Source of the DNA: Lingula anatina
Lineage: Eukaryota; Brachiopoda; Lingulata; Lingulida; Lingulidae
Reading direction: 5' to 3'
Assembly (NCBI RefSeq): GCF_001039355.2
Contig: NW_019776046.1
Coordinates: 132,720-178,028 of the forward strand
DNA: 45,309 nt
Shown here: positions 1 through 11,940 of the stretch, one piece after another
Numbering within the stretch: position 1 is the stretch's first letter
Layout: each line of letters starts with the position of its first letter
Program-made: the position numbers and the translations under genes
Notes under the pieces: model-generated
The model's database searches: none
What the model was told of the DNA's origin: nothing
The model's input: the letters and a program-made list of their open reading frames with translations, nothing else

Positions 1-1584
1 TAATGAAGGAGCAAGTGCCCTTTGCGTATTGAGTAATATAAGGCGCACGCCCTCACAACTAACGAACAAAGTCGAGAGCAAACCGAGAATGCGTCGCACG
101 TGCGTCACCCCCACGCATGGTGAATAAAAGGCGTGCTCGCGACGCGCGCTCGTGTCTTTACAATGAACGTCGACTCTGTAACGTGTACAACAATTTTCAA
201 AAATTTCAAATTTTTGCTCAATTTAAATAGTTTCTAATATGCCTCCAAAAGGCAAGAGAAAGAAGCTTACATAGTAGAAAAAAGGGGGGAGGAAGAAGAA
301 AGAAGATGAGACCAGGAAGCAAAACTGAAGTACGCCGTCAGTACGTCACCACAAACGTGTGAGGCAAGTGTAAAGCAAAACTGACGCAAAAGGGCACTAC
401 TTTCGCCGTGCGTTACATTCCCTCCGTAATTTGTGAGTGTGTGCCACGTACACAGGAAGCAAGACAAACTCAAGAAATGAGTACAATTTCCACGACCATC
501 CCCCCTTGCAGTTAGCGTCCCTGCCCGAAAGGACATCTCATGTGGCCCTTGCGCCTCGCAAGGCAGACTTTCCTCTACCTCTGCAACCTCCACGGCCTCC
601 GCAACACCCAAAAATCGGTTGTGACCGAGGCTTAACACATTCGTCTTCTTCTACTTCTCAAATTATTAATTCAAACAATAACAACACGCAGGGTGAGCAT
701 ACTTACGCACACATTCGAGCTGGGAAGGTTTGAACTTGATCGTCTATCGTCGCTGGCTCCATGAGAACAGGAAAACTACCATAATAAAACGTCCTTCTGT
801 CGGTGGGGGTTGTGTAGAATAGAACCCTGGATATACGAGACATTCATATTAACATTGCTCTTTAACATAGTCGCGCCTGTCATAACATAAGCATATATTC
901 GAGACTGACAGTTAAAAAAATTCCCCAAAATTTTTTAAAATACATAACAAAAAAGCAGCTTGTTGCGATCTTTCAATATACATAGCAAGTGATTCTGTAG
1001 ATTAGACGGGTGTAAAATTAGTATTCGGTTGTGGGAATCAAACACCTTTATAGCTGACAATTTTCTCTTAGACTTCGGGTCAGATTGAGAATATTCCTCC
1101 ATGTCAGATTATCTGGTCTTACCCTGGGCATGCCCGGTTCCTGTCAGTGTCCATTCCAAAACTTAAAGCGGTGGTTTTAGCCGTCGCCGAGGCTGCTGAA
1201 ATCCCTTTCTTTGGAAACCTAAATTTGACATTTTAATATGAGGAGCGCCTCGTCCAATATGTGAGGCAACACTCACAAGGCGATTTAAAGCTCGCGTGAA
1301 ACGATTGTTGTTCCGAATATCATTGGCCAATCACAATCTGATTGTGTGAACAGTATGTAGTAAACTAAATCAGTGATAAAATATTACAATCAAAATTCCT
1401 ATATGGTCTTCAAAATGTAGATTGATTTTAGCCTAAATTGACGAAGCAGTATTGTTATCTTACCATCTGAAATAAATTTTTTGTGGCTACATGTAGCAAT
1501 ATGGAAGAAAATATGTAATTAAATTGTAGCATTTATATAAAAAATGTAAATAAAGAAAAATACAAAAACAATAGTAGAAAAAAG
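1..1584. other. Region without a supportable gene
   Basis: No convincing coding exon on either strand. The first 180 bases are unusually GC- and CpG-rich for the window and hold a TATA-like ATAAAAGG near 123-130. A short reading frame at 240-275 begins MPPKGKRKK and ends in two stops, followed in the same frame by more Lys/Glu codons. This could be a promoter with a decayed gene start, but it is weak. Longer frames at 267-638 (-) and 437-733 (+) overlap each other and look like chance. From about 840 on the sequence is AT-rich with no structure I recognise. Confidence 0.4.
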
Positions 1585-2457
1585 TTACCTTTCTGGGGAT
1601 ATAAACTGTCCATTTTTTACAAGAAACGCTACCTCCTTTTGTTTTCTATCCCTAATAATCATAAATGTCCCTTTGCTAAAGGAAGACTCATCACAAATAC
1701 CATAAGATGTTTGAAAAAAGTTCGGAGTCCGAACGCTCAGTGGTGTAGTGGTTTTACAACCCGAGGAGGGCACCGGTTGTGGCAAGATTTCCGGATATGG
1801 GCGCGTGACGAGAGACGATGTGACCTGAACCTCTTGAATCGGTGGCGGCTTAAACGTGGGCTCTCCCGGAGATGGTGGTGTTGTCCCAGCTGACGATGGT
1901 GTGGGAAGATTACAGAAGCAGTACCAATAACACTGGCACGCTTGACCATTTTGAGGACACGTTACTGGCGAGCAACAGACGAAATCGGCAGGACCCAAAT
2001 GTTCAAGCCCTGAGAAAACCTGGAATGGGATTTCGTACTTCATGCCGCACCACGTGGTGTGATAGGGCGGTGTCTGTGTCACCGCAGCGGATTGGCTGGG
2101 TTGCTGCACAGGGAACGGGACCGGTCGTGAGAGTTCTGCTGGTAGTTGTTCCACCGGAGCCGCACTTATCCTAATGTTCCCTGTGCCATGACTCACGTTA
2201 CCCGCCGCCGACGATACAAACGGTGCGGCATTCTGAGGAGCAGCGTTTTGCGCTGTATTAAGAGGTGAAGAACTGCCCTGTGCATTGATGGTGTTTGATT
2301 GGACGTTGCTAGTTGAAGGAAAGCCTGGTGCGTTACCAGGCAACGGTTTCCTGCTGGCAGGTTTTTGTAGCGGCAACGCGACAGGCGTCGATATATCGCA
2401 ATTAGAAAGTAGCAGAAGCATTGAAGTATATGCGCTTATAATCGTTACTTTACTCAT
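1585..2457 (-). CDS. Secreted Pro/Ser/Thr-rich protein with a Cys cluster (unknown family)
   Basis: One 290-codon frame starts at ATG 2457. Residues 1-20 are hydrophobic (run of Leu around 14-17) and look like a signal peptide, so the product is probably secreted. Residues 21-135 are rich in Pro, Ser, Ala, Asn and Gln and mucin-like. Residues 137-182 hold eight cysteines: a single C137, then CC161-162, C167, C174, C176, C180 and C182, with many aromatics. A second Pro/Thr-rich linker follows, then a tail with two more cysteines. I do not recognise the family; a matrix or mucin-like secreted protein is an inference. The stop TAA lies inside a good donor site (AAAG/GTAACT), so the last exon may continue elsewhere. 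A possible acceptor (ACCCAG) lies just upstream of the ATG, so a 5' UTR exon may exist. Confidence 0.6.
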   Translation of the reverse strand: MSKVTIISAYTSMLLLLSNCDISTPVALPLQKPASRKPLPGNAPGFPSTSNVQSNTINAQGSSSPLNTAQNAAPQNAAPFVSSAAGNVSHGTGNIRISAAPVEQLPAELSRPVPFPVQQPSQSAAVTQTPPYHTTWCGMKYEIPFQVFSGLEHLGPADFVCCSPVTCPQNGQACQCYWYCFCNLPTPSSAGTTPPSPGEPTFKPPPIQEVQVTSSLVTRPYPEILPQPVPSSGCKTTTPLSVRTPNFFQTSYGICDESSFSKGTFMIIRDRKQKEVAFLVKNGQFISPER

Positions 2458-3071
2458 TGCGCAGTTCCTGGGTACCGTGTGAGTAGACTACATCTGGACC
2501 CACTCCCAAAGATTTGTTACCTTTCCGTTTCCGCCTTAATGGCAATTCCCCTTACACAATTGCTCGTAAGATAGAGCAAAGGACTTTTTCAATTTTCGTG
2601 GCACAAATAGATTTTGATGAGCTGTTAACTGCATTTGTTACCACGTGGTCCGCACTCCGCACAACCAGGCTAATGCCATATTCACTCTTCGGGTGTCTGC
2701 AGTTTTTTCTCTACCATCGTTTGACTGAAATAAAACCCCGGCAATCTTCAATACAACCGATTGTTTTTCTCTTTCTTGTCGAAGATGAATTTGTTAATAA
2801 ATAAATGAATAAAAGTATTTATTTATTTATTGTTGTTCAATTATTTATTCATTTTCATTTATGATGAAATATAACAAAATCCTGTCACGAGTATTCAGAT
2901 TCAAAAATGCAAAGTTTTTTTATTATTAATAGTATGTTGGAAATGTCGACGTTTAATTGGTAAAAGTGAACCAAAGAGTGAGTAAAGGTGGTTTTAATTT
3001 GCGCGATAGCATTGTGTATAAAATTTGATTCTTGTTGCTTTTTACCCCGTTGATGTCCTCCTGTGCAAAGC
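2458..3071. other. Intergenic, nothing recognised
   Basis: AT-rich. The frames here (2514-2804 + and 2885-3082 -) have no domain, signal or splice context that would support them. A simple ATTT/AATAA-rich tract lies at 2795-2860. Confidence 0.4.
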
Positions 3072-3852
3072 CATTCTGACACAACATGGAATGCAATTTT
3101 CTTTAAGGTTCGGCAGGTAAGTCAAGAAAGACAAGTTATGTGTAATTTGTTTCGTCTAATAGGCAGTTAGCCCTAAAACAGTTTACTAGTTGTTGAGTCA
3201 CCTTACGTATTCAGTTTTCAAAGTAGCACGTCTTTTTTCACATTCATTTAATTAAAATAAAGCTCCACTTAAAAGAAATAAAGAAGGCATGGCGTAAAAT
3301 ACTGCATCAACGAATTATTTGCACTTCTTTAGTGGTCTTCTCCAAACGTGTCCTTATATTTCTCATATTCAATTTATAGATCTGTTTTTAAAAACTTAAG
3401 TGTCCAAACGGAATGGCAACCCTCTGTGACCAATATGTGGGCTTAGTGGTCTTATAAACAACAAATCGATTTTTTTAATCTTTGATTTTAATGTTCACTG
3501 CGTTCTCCAGATGCTATTAAATCAATCAAACGAAAAGTTCAGTACACAGAACTTATTGAAATACATCGTGTTGAAACGCGCCAAACACTTTCTAGTGCAA
3601 CCAAATGCCAAGGTCCTCAGGGGGATGAACAGGGCACACAGAGCTATTAATTATCTTATTGGTCAGCTAGATTATTCCCCTTACAAATATTGCTCTAACA
3701 ATCCAGATGAAAATCGATCACTAATAGAAAAAATATTCCCTTTGTTTTATCAAAATTGTGCAGTTGATTACCAAACTACCACACAAGAATGCTACGCAGT
3801 TTGTCTCCTTTCCGTGGAAAAATTATGGAGGCATTGCATGGATCTCAACTAG
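3072..3852 (+). CDS. Candidate two-exon 3' end of an unrecognised gene
   Basis: The main part is an open frame at 3511-3852 (113 codons, ending in TAG) that begins directly after a plausible acceptor (GTTCTCCAG at about 3502-3510). Its composition is protein-like, with four cysteines in the last half and no low complexity. About 390 bases upstream, a short frame ends at a consensus donor (CGGCAG/GTAAGT, exon end 3117), and the phase (0) joins to 3511. The 5' end of that upstream exon is not determined: its frame is open only from about 3052. I do not recognise the protein. It could be the end of a longer plus-strand gene, or chance. RNA evidence would decide. Confidence 0.3.
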
Positions 3853-5200
3853 TCCTTATAGCTAGCCTAAAAAGTTCACATATGACGCACAAGCTGATTA
3901 AACGGAGAAAATAGATCCATGAAGCGTGGTCTCTTGTTGAGAAGCTTAAAAATAACCTGTAACAAGTCCTTGTGGTTGAGGATACAGCTAAGATTTGATT
4001 TCTCGTCGTACACGTATCTACAAGAATATACCCCTTTTTAGTTATTATATGTCAGTGTACATGGCAATATAATATTAGAGGCATTGGGCGATGAACTGCA
4101 GTTTATTGACTCCGTCTGTAGTTACTAATTTTAAATTATACAGAGAAAATTGGGCATGGATTCAAAATTATATAAAAAAGAAGCATTTAAAGAATTGGAT
4201 CTACGTTGTTTTCCGGTTAATGTGAGGTTCCTACATCCGACATTAAGCTGCACGAGGCTGCCAGCTTTGGTCAGATTTGAAAGTGATTCACACGCGTCGG
4301 TTTCCCACAGCCCTTGATGCTTAAAAATAGCTGACCTCGCTGTGTCATTCTAAAAATTAACAGCTAGATTGCAACTCGTAGCTACTCTAAGTTAGGGGAG
4401 ATCTTGTTTAAAAAAAGGTTTCATGAGTCCCAGGAGCGAAAGTGACAGTTTTCGTTCAAGAATAAATAAGGTTATTTCATTCACTGCTGGTAGTATATAT
4501 ATGTATGGTGACCAGTATCAACTTCAGTTCGTTCAACGTTTTCAATGACGGTTAAAAGAATTCACTGAAGGTTTAGCTTTTTAGTGTGAGGGGCAAAGTT
4601 ATCAGGTGATACATACTGGCTTGCTCCTGTGTTTTCATTACAGAAAAGAAAACGTTAAGGCAGACATGAAATGGTACCCTTACCTGTATCATTGACGGCC
4701 ATGGCGGTATAAATTCACCTGTATGTCGCATGCAGGATGAGAGGCGTTTGTCAAATGATTTAAACCCATTTAATGGGAATTTGATAGTTTGTAAAGATTA
4801 TGGGGGACAATTAACCTGAATGCTACAGAAACACGAGGTGTGTACTAATTGTGTAAAATCGGTAACATTTTATGATCCTTTCTGTGCGAAAGTTTACCCC
4901 TGGACGCCGTTGAAAACGCCTGGATTTGTCAAAAAACTGCATAAAATGCCAAGAGGTAAAGTAGTCGGTTATTGAGTTGCGCGCATCAGACCAAATATGT
5001 CTAAGCTGTCTTAGTGTCGACAAGCTGATATTGTACTCATTTATTAGAAAAACGTGAATTTATATAAGACCTCAAGCAGTCGATCTGCGTTTGATGAACA
5101 TAATGCACGAACCCAACATTTTCAGAAGGCGGTATTTGCGGGTACAATGTAGCAGTCGGTTTTCTATCCCTCAGTCCCTACAGTCACACTTATACTGTCG

Positions 5201-5280
<80 letters not shown>

Positions 5281-5899
5281 CACACTCAGCTGTGTTTTCT
5301 CCCTATCTCTCTTTCGTCAATTGTATTCTGCGGTGTGTCACCAATATCTCTCCCAACATCTGTTTATGATACTTGTGGTAAATAACATCATCAGACATGT
5401 ACATTTCTATGAACAGAGCATATCAGACAAACCCACGCTCATTCTATACCCCCTCTAGCCAAGGTATATGCACTCCTAGCTTAATAAACCAAACAGGAAA
5501 CCGCAAAATTAATGTTCATAGCACCGAAGCATGCTATTAAGCCAAGGGCTCAGTCACGAATGCTACAAATTAATGTCATTTACAAATTGTTTTTTTTTTT
5601 TTTTTAGTTTTGTCGGCGAACCTGAAATTTGTGGACATCAAATTTGCACTTTTAGACCATTTCCTTTCAAACCAAAGCAAATGTTTCAACACTTAATAAA
5701 CTAGAATGCCGCTCAGAGAGCACAGCACAATTTTCATGATTCTTAAATCCACTGGAGATGGTCTGATGCACATGGAACTAACAAACAAACAAACATGTCA
5801 ACCTTGACAGAGATAACCATCAAAACAGATTGCCAATATTCATTCCGCGTGTACCAGTGCCGTTTTTACAACGATAACATTGTGCTATTGTAACAATTT
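3853..5899. other. Non-coding, nothing recognised apart from a microsatellite
   Basis: AT-rich DNA. The minus-strand frame at 4823-5023 has no supporting context. The only structured element is the CT/CA microsatellite at 5202-5287, which also creates a false plus-strand frame at 5091-5369. Poly-T at 5590-5605. Confidence 0.4.
5202..5287. repeat. Compound (CT)n(CA)n microsatellite
   Basis: A run of CT dinucleotides to about 5244 passes directly into CA dinucleotides and then a short CACACT-type tail. Confidence 0.95.
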
Positions 5900-5929
5900 A
5901 TGAAAAAATCTGAATTCAACTTGGATATC

Positions 5930-6180
5930 ATTATGACCATGACATACGCGCTGTTATTCGTTTTCAGCACGGCATGTTCAGCCCAGAGAAAATCATTAGT
6001 TCAGTCATCTCAAGCGAATGATATGAAGCCACAAGGTGTCATTAAACCAGTGCCTGTGTGCAAAACCCAGATTTTTTTAATTCGCTATCAACTCACCTGT
6101 GATTTCAGCTTGCATGTGCTGTTCCAGATGAAGAAGATGAGTGGAAGATGATGGCTGGCCGCGTGAACGCTGAAATTTAA
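5930..6180 (+). CDS. Candidate small secreted peptide
   Basis: From ATG 5933 or 5939 a frame reads a hydrophobic leader ending in a small-residue motif (ACSA, then QRK), like a signal peptide with a cleavage site, followed by about 25 polar residues. A short intron of about 50 bases may follow, with donor near 6056 (CCT/GTGTGC) and acceptor CTGTGATTTCAG ending near 6108. In phase, the downstream exon reads a Cys-bearing acidic tail (PDEEDEW motif) to TAA at 6178-6180. The product would be about 64 residues, the size of a small secreted or neuropeptide-type protein. No family is recognised and the donor is weak. Confidence 0.25.
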
Positions 6181-7898
6181 CCCCTTGTTACAACGGACTT
6201 GCGATTACTTGGAGAACGAATTAATTAATGCCAATTCTCGCTTCATTCAAAGTTAAGCTTTCGCCAATAGTTGACAGTCAACTTTGCGCGCCATTAAGGA
6301 GCTGTATATTTTGCAGCCTTTAACTTTTTTAGATATTAACATATGCAACAAAGGCTTTATGGTGACCCACAGGCCTGTCTTTGAGATCGTGTCCACGAGG
6401 TTGCACGTGTCCAAAACACCAGATACAAACCGCATTTGACTGCTAGCAACAGGTTGCGCCTCTTCAGATTCAACGTGGTTAATTTTGCAAACTAGCCTGC
6501 CCTGCCGGGAAAAGATAGCGAACACAAACAAAAGTTGCTGCTTTAAAAAAAAATTCCCGAATTTTATTTACCCAACTGTATTTGACAATATTAATATAAA
6601 AAAATATTCCAGACTAGTGTCCTGTACGCACAAAAGTACCTGGTAAAATGGCCAACACATTAGCAATCGTCAGAAAACCTTAATCATATCTTTAAAATAT
6701 TATGCACAAACCAAAGTAACTGACTTAATAAATAAATAAATTAATTAATTAATAGTGGGGAAATTATATTTACTGTTGTACTGGGATATATATATATATA
6801 TAGGTTCATGAATTTTCATTTCATCGTTAAATTAATGGATACTTCACACTGGACGAATTTTAACAAAAAACAAAGACCCTATTTTGTTATCTGGGGTAAA
6901 ACTCACTGATACTAACCGATAACCAGCTAGCCGCCTTGTCCATTCCAACAGAACACACCTGGTACACACTGCACAATATCTAAAACGTAAATTACACGGA
7001 TCAAACTGTTTTTATTTCAACCAAACGCTCTTGACAGACGTTGTCTTACCATTGATGTTTTACAAGGTCACATGAAGGCATGTAAACAAGGGGTGTGTGG
7101 GGGCTCGACATAAATTGTCTTTATGTCCAGAAAAGACCCGCTCTGATCGAATTTTACTTTTTAAGCCCTACACAATATCTCACGTAGGGCTTACTGAGAT
7201 GGTAAAATGTCCCTTTTTTCAGAAAAGAAAAAAATTGCCGCCAACAGACCAGAGACAAACGTACCCCATTTTCAACAAACCCCTCCTTTAACCTGGCAAT
7301 AAATATCCATTTTGATATTCACGACAATCCACTTTACATAAACGTAAATCTGCTACTAGTACTGTAATATATGCTACATGAATCACTATAGCATTAAAAA
7401 AAAGAAAAACGCATGCTACACAGATATACTGGTACAATGCATGGCGAGAGTCGTTGGACATGTAAATGCTGTCGCTTATTTCAACCAAGTAGTACATGCG
7501 CACCTGAAATTGTATAAAGTTAAAGATACCCTCCATTATTTCGAAAAACCCCTACATATCATTCCTGCACCATGCAAAGCTTCTCATACAACGCATTTCT
7601 TTAGGCCATCGAACCCAAGTGCTAGAACCCGTCAAACAAGGATTCATTAGTAAGGAAATTTTCCATTTTCTTAAGAAAAATATTTTAGCGGGTAATTCGC
7701 GTGGAAAGTGCATTTAACAGTGAAGAGTAATCAATTACAGTGAAGAGTAATCAATTACATTTGTTCACACTATTAAATGAACTCGGGTGTCATTATCGAC
7801 CTATAAATACGACAACTAGAACATCAAACAGATCAAAAACACTTCCAACTATTATTGTTATAGTCACCAACCGTTAAAAGTGCGTTTTCTGATAATGT
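6181..7898. other. Intergenic, nothing recognised
   Basis: Frames at 6253-6531 (-), 7097-7291 (+), 7288-7536 (-) and 7378-7650 (+) lack domains, leaders or splice context. I searched the minus strand for 7TM exons that would complete the adjacent GPCR-like gene and saw none. Simple sequence: TA repeats at 6785-6802; a perfect 20-base tandem duplication (unit containing GTGAAGAGTAATC) at about 7718-7758. Confidence 0.4.
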
Positions 7899-10800
7899 CT
7901 AGAAAACATAACGGTAAAAGGCAATGAAGGAAATCGTAGCCATGAATAAATACTTTGAGCCCAAACCCGCACCATTGCACTGCATCCCCCGCCCTTTCAA
8001 ATATTCTCCCTCACACAGAAAGATGGCATCACCCCGTCGTGAAAAATATTTTCTATCAATACTATTTCCGTTAATTATATTTCTTAGATAAGACCTCTCG
8101 TACCGTCCACCATATACAAGTCCTGCCTTGTCAAGAGCTGTGAGTGGAATTGATATAGAAGGACAATCTTCGGTAGTGTAGTTTGAAATGACGATGGGGT
8201 CAAGGTCGCCGTAACTGGAGATGATCATGTGAGCTAGACTGGAATCGAGGGATTCCGTTCTCTTCTCATAAAACTGCCTTCTTAGTTTTTCTGTTGCGTT
8301 GACCAGCATCGCTCTGCTCTCCTCTAGAGACGCAACTTCGTTTTCGTTTACTACGTAGAAATTGGATCGGACGTCGAAAAAAGGGGTTTCGTTTTCGACA
8401 TCGATGTACACGAAGCTGTTTGTCTGATATTGTATGTTCAATTTGTACGGCGTGGTGGAATGTAAAAAAACTCTGTTGACAGTACTGTAGAATTCCTTCA
8501 GGTAGGAGAACCCCCTGTCTCTGATGGTACCTATGAAGGCACTTTCGGTGGTCTGGTAATCGTCTCGCAAATTGTTCCTTCCATACATTGTCAATGAATA
8601 CACGATAGTTGTATAGTATGGGATGTTCTTGATATGTGCCACGTTCTTTACACACTGGTGACGTGTGGCCACGTGGTACATGGGGCATTCCAGAGGCAAG
8701 CACGTGTCCTGAAATGAATAATACGGTATACAAAATAAATAAACAATTGTTTATCAATTGGTTCTGAATGCGTACACTAATGCGTAAAAGTTCGGGTACG
8801 GGCAGATTATCATGAAATTGACAGTACCATGTCTTTGTCGTACACGTGGTCTTCCGCGCAGTCGTGTTTGAGCTCGTCCAGCAGGAAGGTCACTCTGTCC
8901 ATGTCGAAATTCATCACCATTTTGAGGGAAATTGGGTCAAAATCCACGCCACCATTAGCTAAAAAAGAACGATTGTTGCTGAAGAAAATTCATCACATTC
9001 GCTTGCAATGTAAAACACTTTCTGTACAAGAAAAACCAAAATATGATTTAAGAAGGCCTGTTTTCTCTTAGGTCAATATGATCAATACCTTAACGCAATT
9101 TTTAACAATTGAACATTTCAACATTCAATAAAATCATGTTACAGTGTAGGAGAATTGAAGTTTACCATTAGTATTGTCTCAAATGCCAAAGAAAAATATA
9201 CTCAAATGGACACATTATTTTTCATAAACTAAGGTAGTGAAAGTCAGTATCTAGGTCCTCAGGGAATAAAAAAACTCCAGTTCTTTTTCATAAGTAAAAA
9301 TATAGAAAAGATTTGTTACTAATAAAGACCACTACAGATAAGAAAACATAATTATGCACAATTTCTTGAAGAGAGAAAAAGAAAAGAAATTATAGAAACA
9401 TGGAAACTATGTTACTAACCAGGAAAGCCACCGCGTTGGTGACAGTCTGCCCAGTATTCAGCAAATTCAGTTCTATTTATCAGCGTATAGTAGTTGCGAA
9501 TCTTCACTCGTTCCATGGGATTGCGAAAATATTGAGCTACGTATTCTGACGACGCCCGACAAAGGTGGCAAGACTCGGGNAAAAAAAAAAAAAAAAAAAA
9601 AAAAACTCCCGTTCTTTTTCATAAGTAAAAATATAGAAAAGATTAGTTACTAAAGACCACTACAGATAAGAAAACATAAATATGCACAATTTCTTGAAGA
9701 GAGAAAAAGAAAAGAAATTATAGAAACGTGGAAACTATGTTACTAACCAGGAAAGCCACCACGTTGGTGACAGTCTGCCCAGTATTCAGCAAATTCAGTT
9801 CTGTTTATCAGCGTATAGTAGTTGCGAATCTTCACTCGTTCCATGGGGTTGCGAAAATATTGAGCTACGTATTCAGACGACGCCCGACAAAGGTGGCAAG
9901 ACTCGGGCGGCTCCCGCAAGTGTATCTCCACTTGCTCAGGTATATTGTACACAAAGTCTCTAAAGTTCTTCAATGGACAGACGCCATCCAACCGCGAGAA
10001 ACTTTCATATTTCGTTGTTTTGTTACATTCAAGATTCGGTGTGCACTCCCGGACCCGGAAATGCCGATCTACATCGATGTAACAAGCCTTGCTTTGGAAG
10101 AGCTCGCCGAGGGTTTTGCCGTTTGCATTCGGGTGTGCTCCCATGACACAGTCCACAGTAAGACGCAGGGGGCTGACAGCTGACACGTTGACACTGTGAC
10201 ACATGGCGCAATACGCGTTCCTGAAGACGATGCCTGTTTCGGTGTGAACCATGGGCCGCGTAATTTGGTCATCAATGGCGTACGCAGACGCGTTGGTGCA
10301 CAGCTCATAAACGACCGGATCTCGTTGTAGCCAACCGTCGGGACACGTATCCACTGCCCAAACATAGTCCTTTAGGGCATAAACGTCCCCCAGGCTTCTG
10401 CAGTAAAGGTGCTCCAGCACAGTGGCGGGTAGGATGGGAGACAGCGTCTGGTGGCTGGCCTGGCACCCAGCGTCCTCGGGGTAGCAGCAGTCATTCAGGT
10501 CACGGCAAAGATCGTCACAAAAGCAGGTGCTTGCCAGACTCCGAATGACGCAAACAAACTCGTGGTTGACGGCCGGCCTGCTGGACTCAGGGTCCATGTG
10601 GATTCTGAACATCGGAGTGTAACGCACGTCTGTTTTCCTTTTCTTTCTTCTGGCCACATGGCCTGCCGTCTGGAGTATTTGCTGAAGAAGAATACGATTT
10701 TTTTTTTCTTTTTTTATGGTCTACTTTGCCTCTAGTCGGAAATAGTGTAACTGACGTCACGAGATGACCACGTTGATGTTTTGAGTGTTTAGACAAAACT

Positions 10801-11494
10801 TTTTAAAATGCTTATTATGTTAGTACTTTTTTATCTGGTCCTTTCGTGACGTCATATTGACTATTGCCGGTGCACATACTGGCATATATTTTGTACGCAC
10901 CGCAAGGTTACTCCCTATAAGGGGTCCTTTTTCTAGCTTATATGAAAAGTCCGTCATATAATTATGTAACTGCTAGATCTGGAAGAGCCATTGGTAGAGA
11001 ATACTGTTATACTTTTTAACACGCCATATTATTGACTGCAATGCCATGGAAACACGAGTTCAACATCATCGAATTATACGAAGTATTCTACGAAAAAATA
11101 ATTTATTGCAGACCAAGAGAAATGGAGATTTTTTTTAATTTCTCAGCACCCATTAATAAACTTTTGCAATAAAGATTACCTTGTTCATTCCGGGCGTTTT
11201 TCCTGGAAAATCTGGTGACAGAAGGCTAGAATTTGCAGTAGCCGTGGCCACGGGTCTCGGTTGCCTTTTCAGGCCCACTACTAGCGCTGGAGACCGCCCG
11301 GGAGCCTTTCCACGAACGGCGTCTTTCTCTCTTAAGGATCCCATGGATGCCAGTCGTAGAAGAACGATCAGAATATAGACGGAGAGTAGCACGGCCACCA
11401 CGATGACAGAACCTTTCAAGATGGCGCCCAATATACGCCCATAGTCACACTTCTGGTTAATACGGTTTCGAGCGTTCTTTCGATGCTTTTCCAT
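7899..11494 (-). CDS. Somatomedin-B-like, GPCR-type ectodomain protein lacking the 7TM region
   Basis: Four coding exons on the minus strand keep frame throughout: 11494-11180, 10681-9748, 8958-8828 and 8708-7899 (729 codons plus TAG). Residues 1-23 are basic and Asn/Arg-rich. Residues 24-48 form a strong hydrophobic segment, best read as a type II signal-anchor. Residues 116-121 are a basic run containing RKKR, a furin-type site. Cysteines 149-178 show the CFC-x3-C-x5-CC-x6-C core of a somatomedin-B domain with seven of the usual eight Cys. After this come Cys-rich modules with the VDTCPDGW and FRNAYCAMC motifs seen ahead of secretin/Mth-like 7TM domains in lophotrochozoan receptors. The last exon resembles the membrane-proximal part of such receptors (IFLCEGEYL), then stops after one hydrophobic tail (about 709-729) where TM1 would be expected. 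It may be a shed or anchored decoy-like ectodomain, or a truncated receptor. The start is the first in-frame ATG after an acceptor. Exon structure is well supported; function is inferred. Confidence 0.75.
9280..9907. repeat. Near-identical tandem copy of an exon end, joined at a gap (probable assembly artefact)
   Basis: About 300 bases at 9280-9579, including the 3' end of the large coding exon and its donor, recur at 9606-9907 with only scattered single-base differences. The first copy ends abruptly at a single N (9580) followed by poly-A. The large exon (10681-9748) uses the second copy. The first lies in the following intron and would add a spare donor. SNP-level divergence and a break at N point to two haplotypes laid end to end rather than a real duplication. 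Confidence 0.8.
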
Positions 11495-11852
11495 ACTGAA
11501 TTTCGCGTTGTGGTGCTGCAAGGAAAACTTGAATGTTAAAAGAAAACAGTCATCAGCCCTTACAACAAACGCCTTGAATATTTGAAGACAGTTCTTCCCT
11601 TACAATTCTTCCCTAGTAAACGAAAAGTTTCCAAGAAAAGTTAAGTGATGTTGTCTGTCTTTGGTCTTTAAGAACATGGATGTTTGAACGCGAGACAACT
11701 GGAGATGCGCTGTACAAACAGCTTGGTATGTTCACAGGGGTTATTATGTAAGAGATATACGAATGTTTCTTTTTATATTTTGTTTTGATGCTGAAGTTTT
11801 CAAACAAAAAAGTCAGTGAGCTTTTAACATCAAATATCGCACTGTTCCTTAC

Positions 11853-11912
11853 CCTGGCGTAGATAACAATGTGCACGTATTCGTCTTGACACCAGTGTTC
11901 TTCGAAAAGATC
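11853..11912 (-). other. Probable 5' UTR exon of the somatomedin-B-like gene
   Basis: A consensus donor (CCAGG/GTAAGG) ends an exon at 11853. It pairs with the acceptor TTTTCCTTGCAG just upstream of the first coding exon (exon start about 11520). The frame across this junction is open but has no ATG, so translation most likely begins at 11494. The 5' limit is estimated from the TATA-like box about 30 bases upstream. Confidence 0.5.
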
Positions 11913-11940
11913 TGCAGTATGAGCTTCATGCCGCGATTTC

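Noticed and set aside
267-733. Overlapping frames on both strands near the left edge
   Set aside because: Neither has a leader, domain or splice context; their length follows from local GC content.
5202-5287. Ser/Leu and His/Thr repeat peptide from the CT/CA tract
   Set aside because: Simple microsatellite without any surrounding gene structure.
8266-8757. 163-codon minus-strand frame overlapping the last exon of the somatomedin-B-like gene
   Set aside because: It is a shadow in another frame; the exon frame keeps phase with three upstream exons.
10069-10735. Several frames on both strands across the large somatomedin-B exon
   Set aside because: Shadows of the true frame, which carries the conserved cysteine modules.
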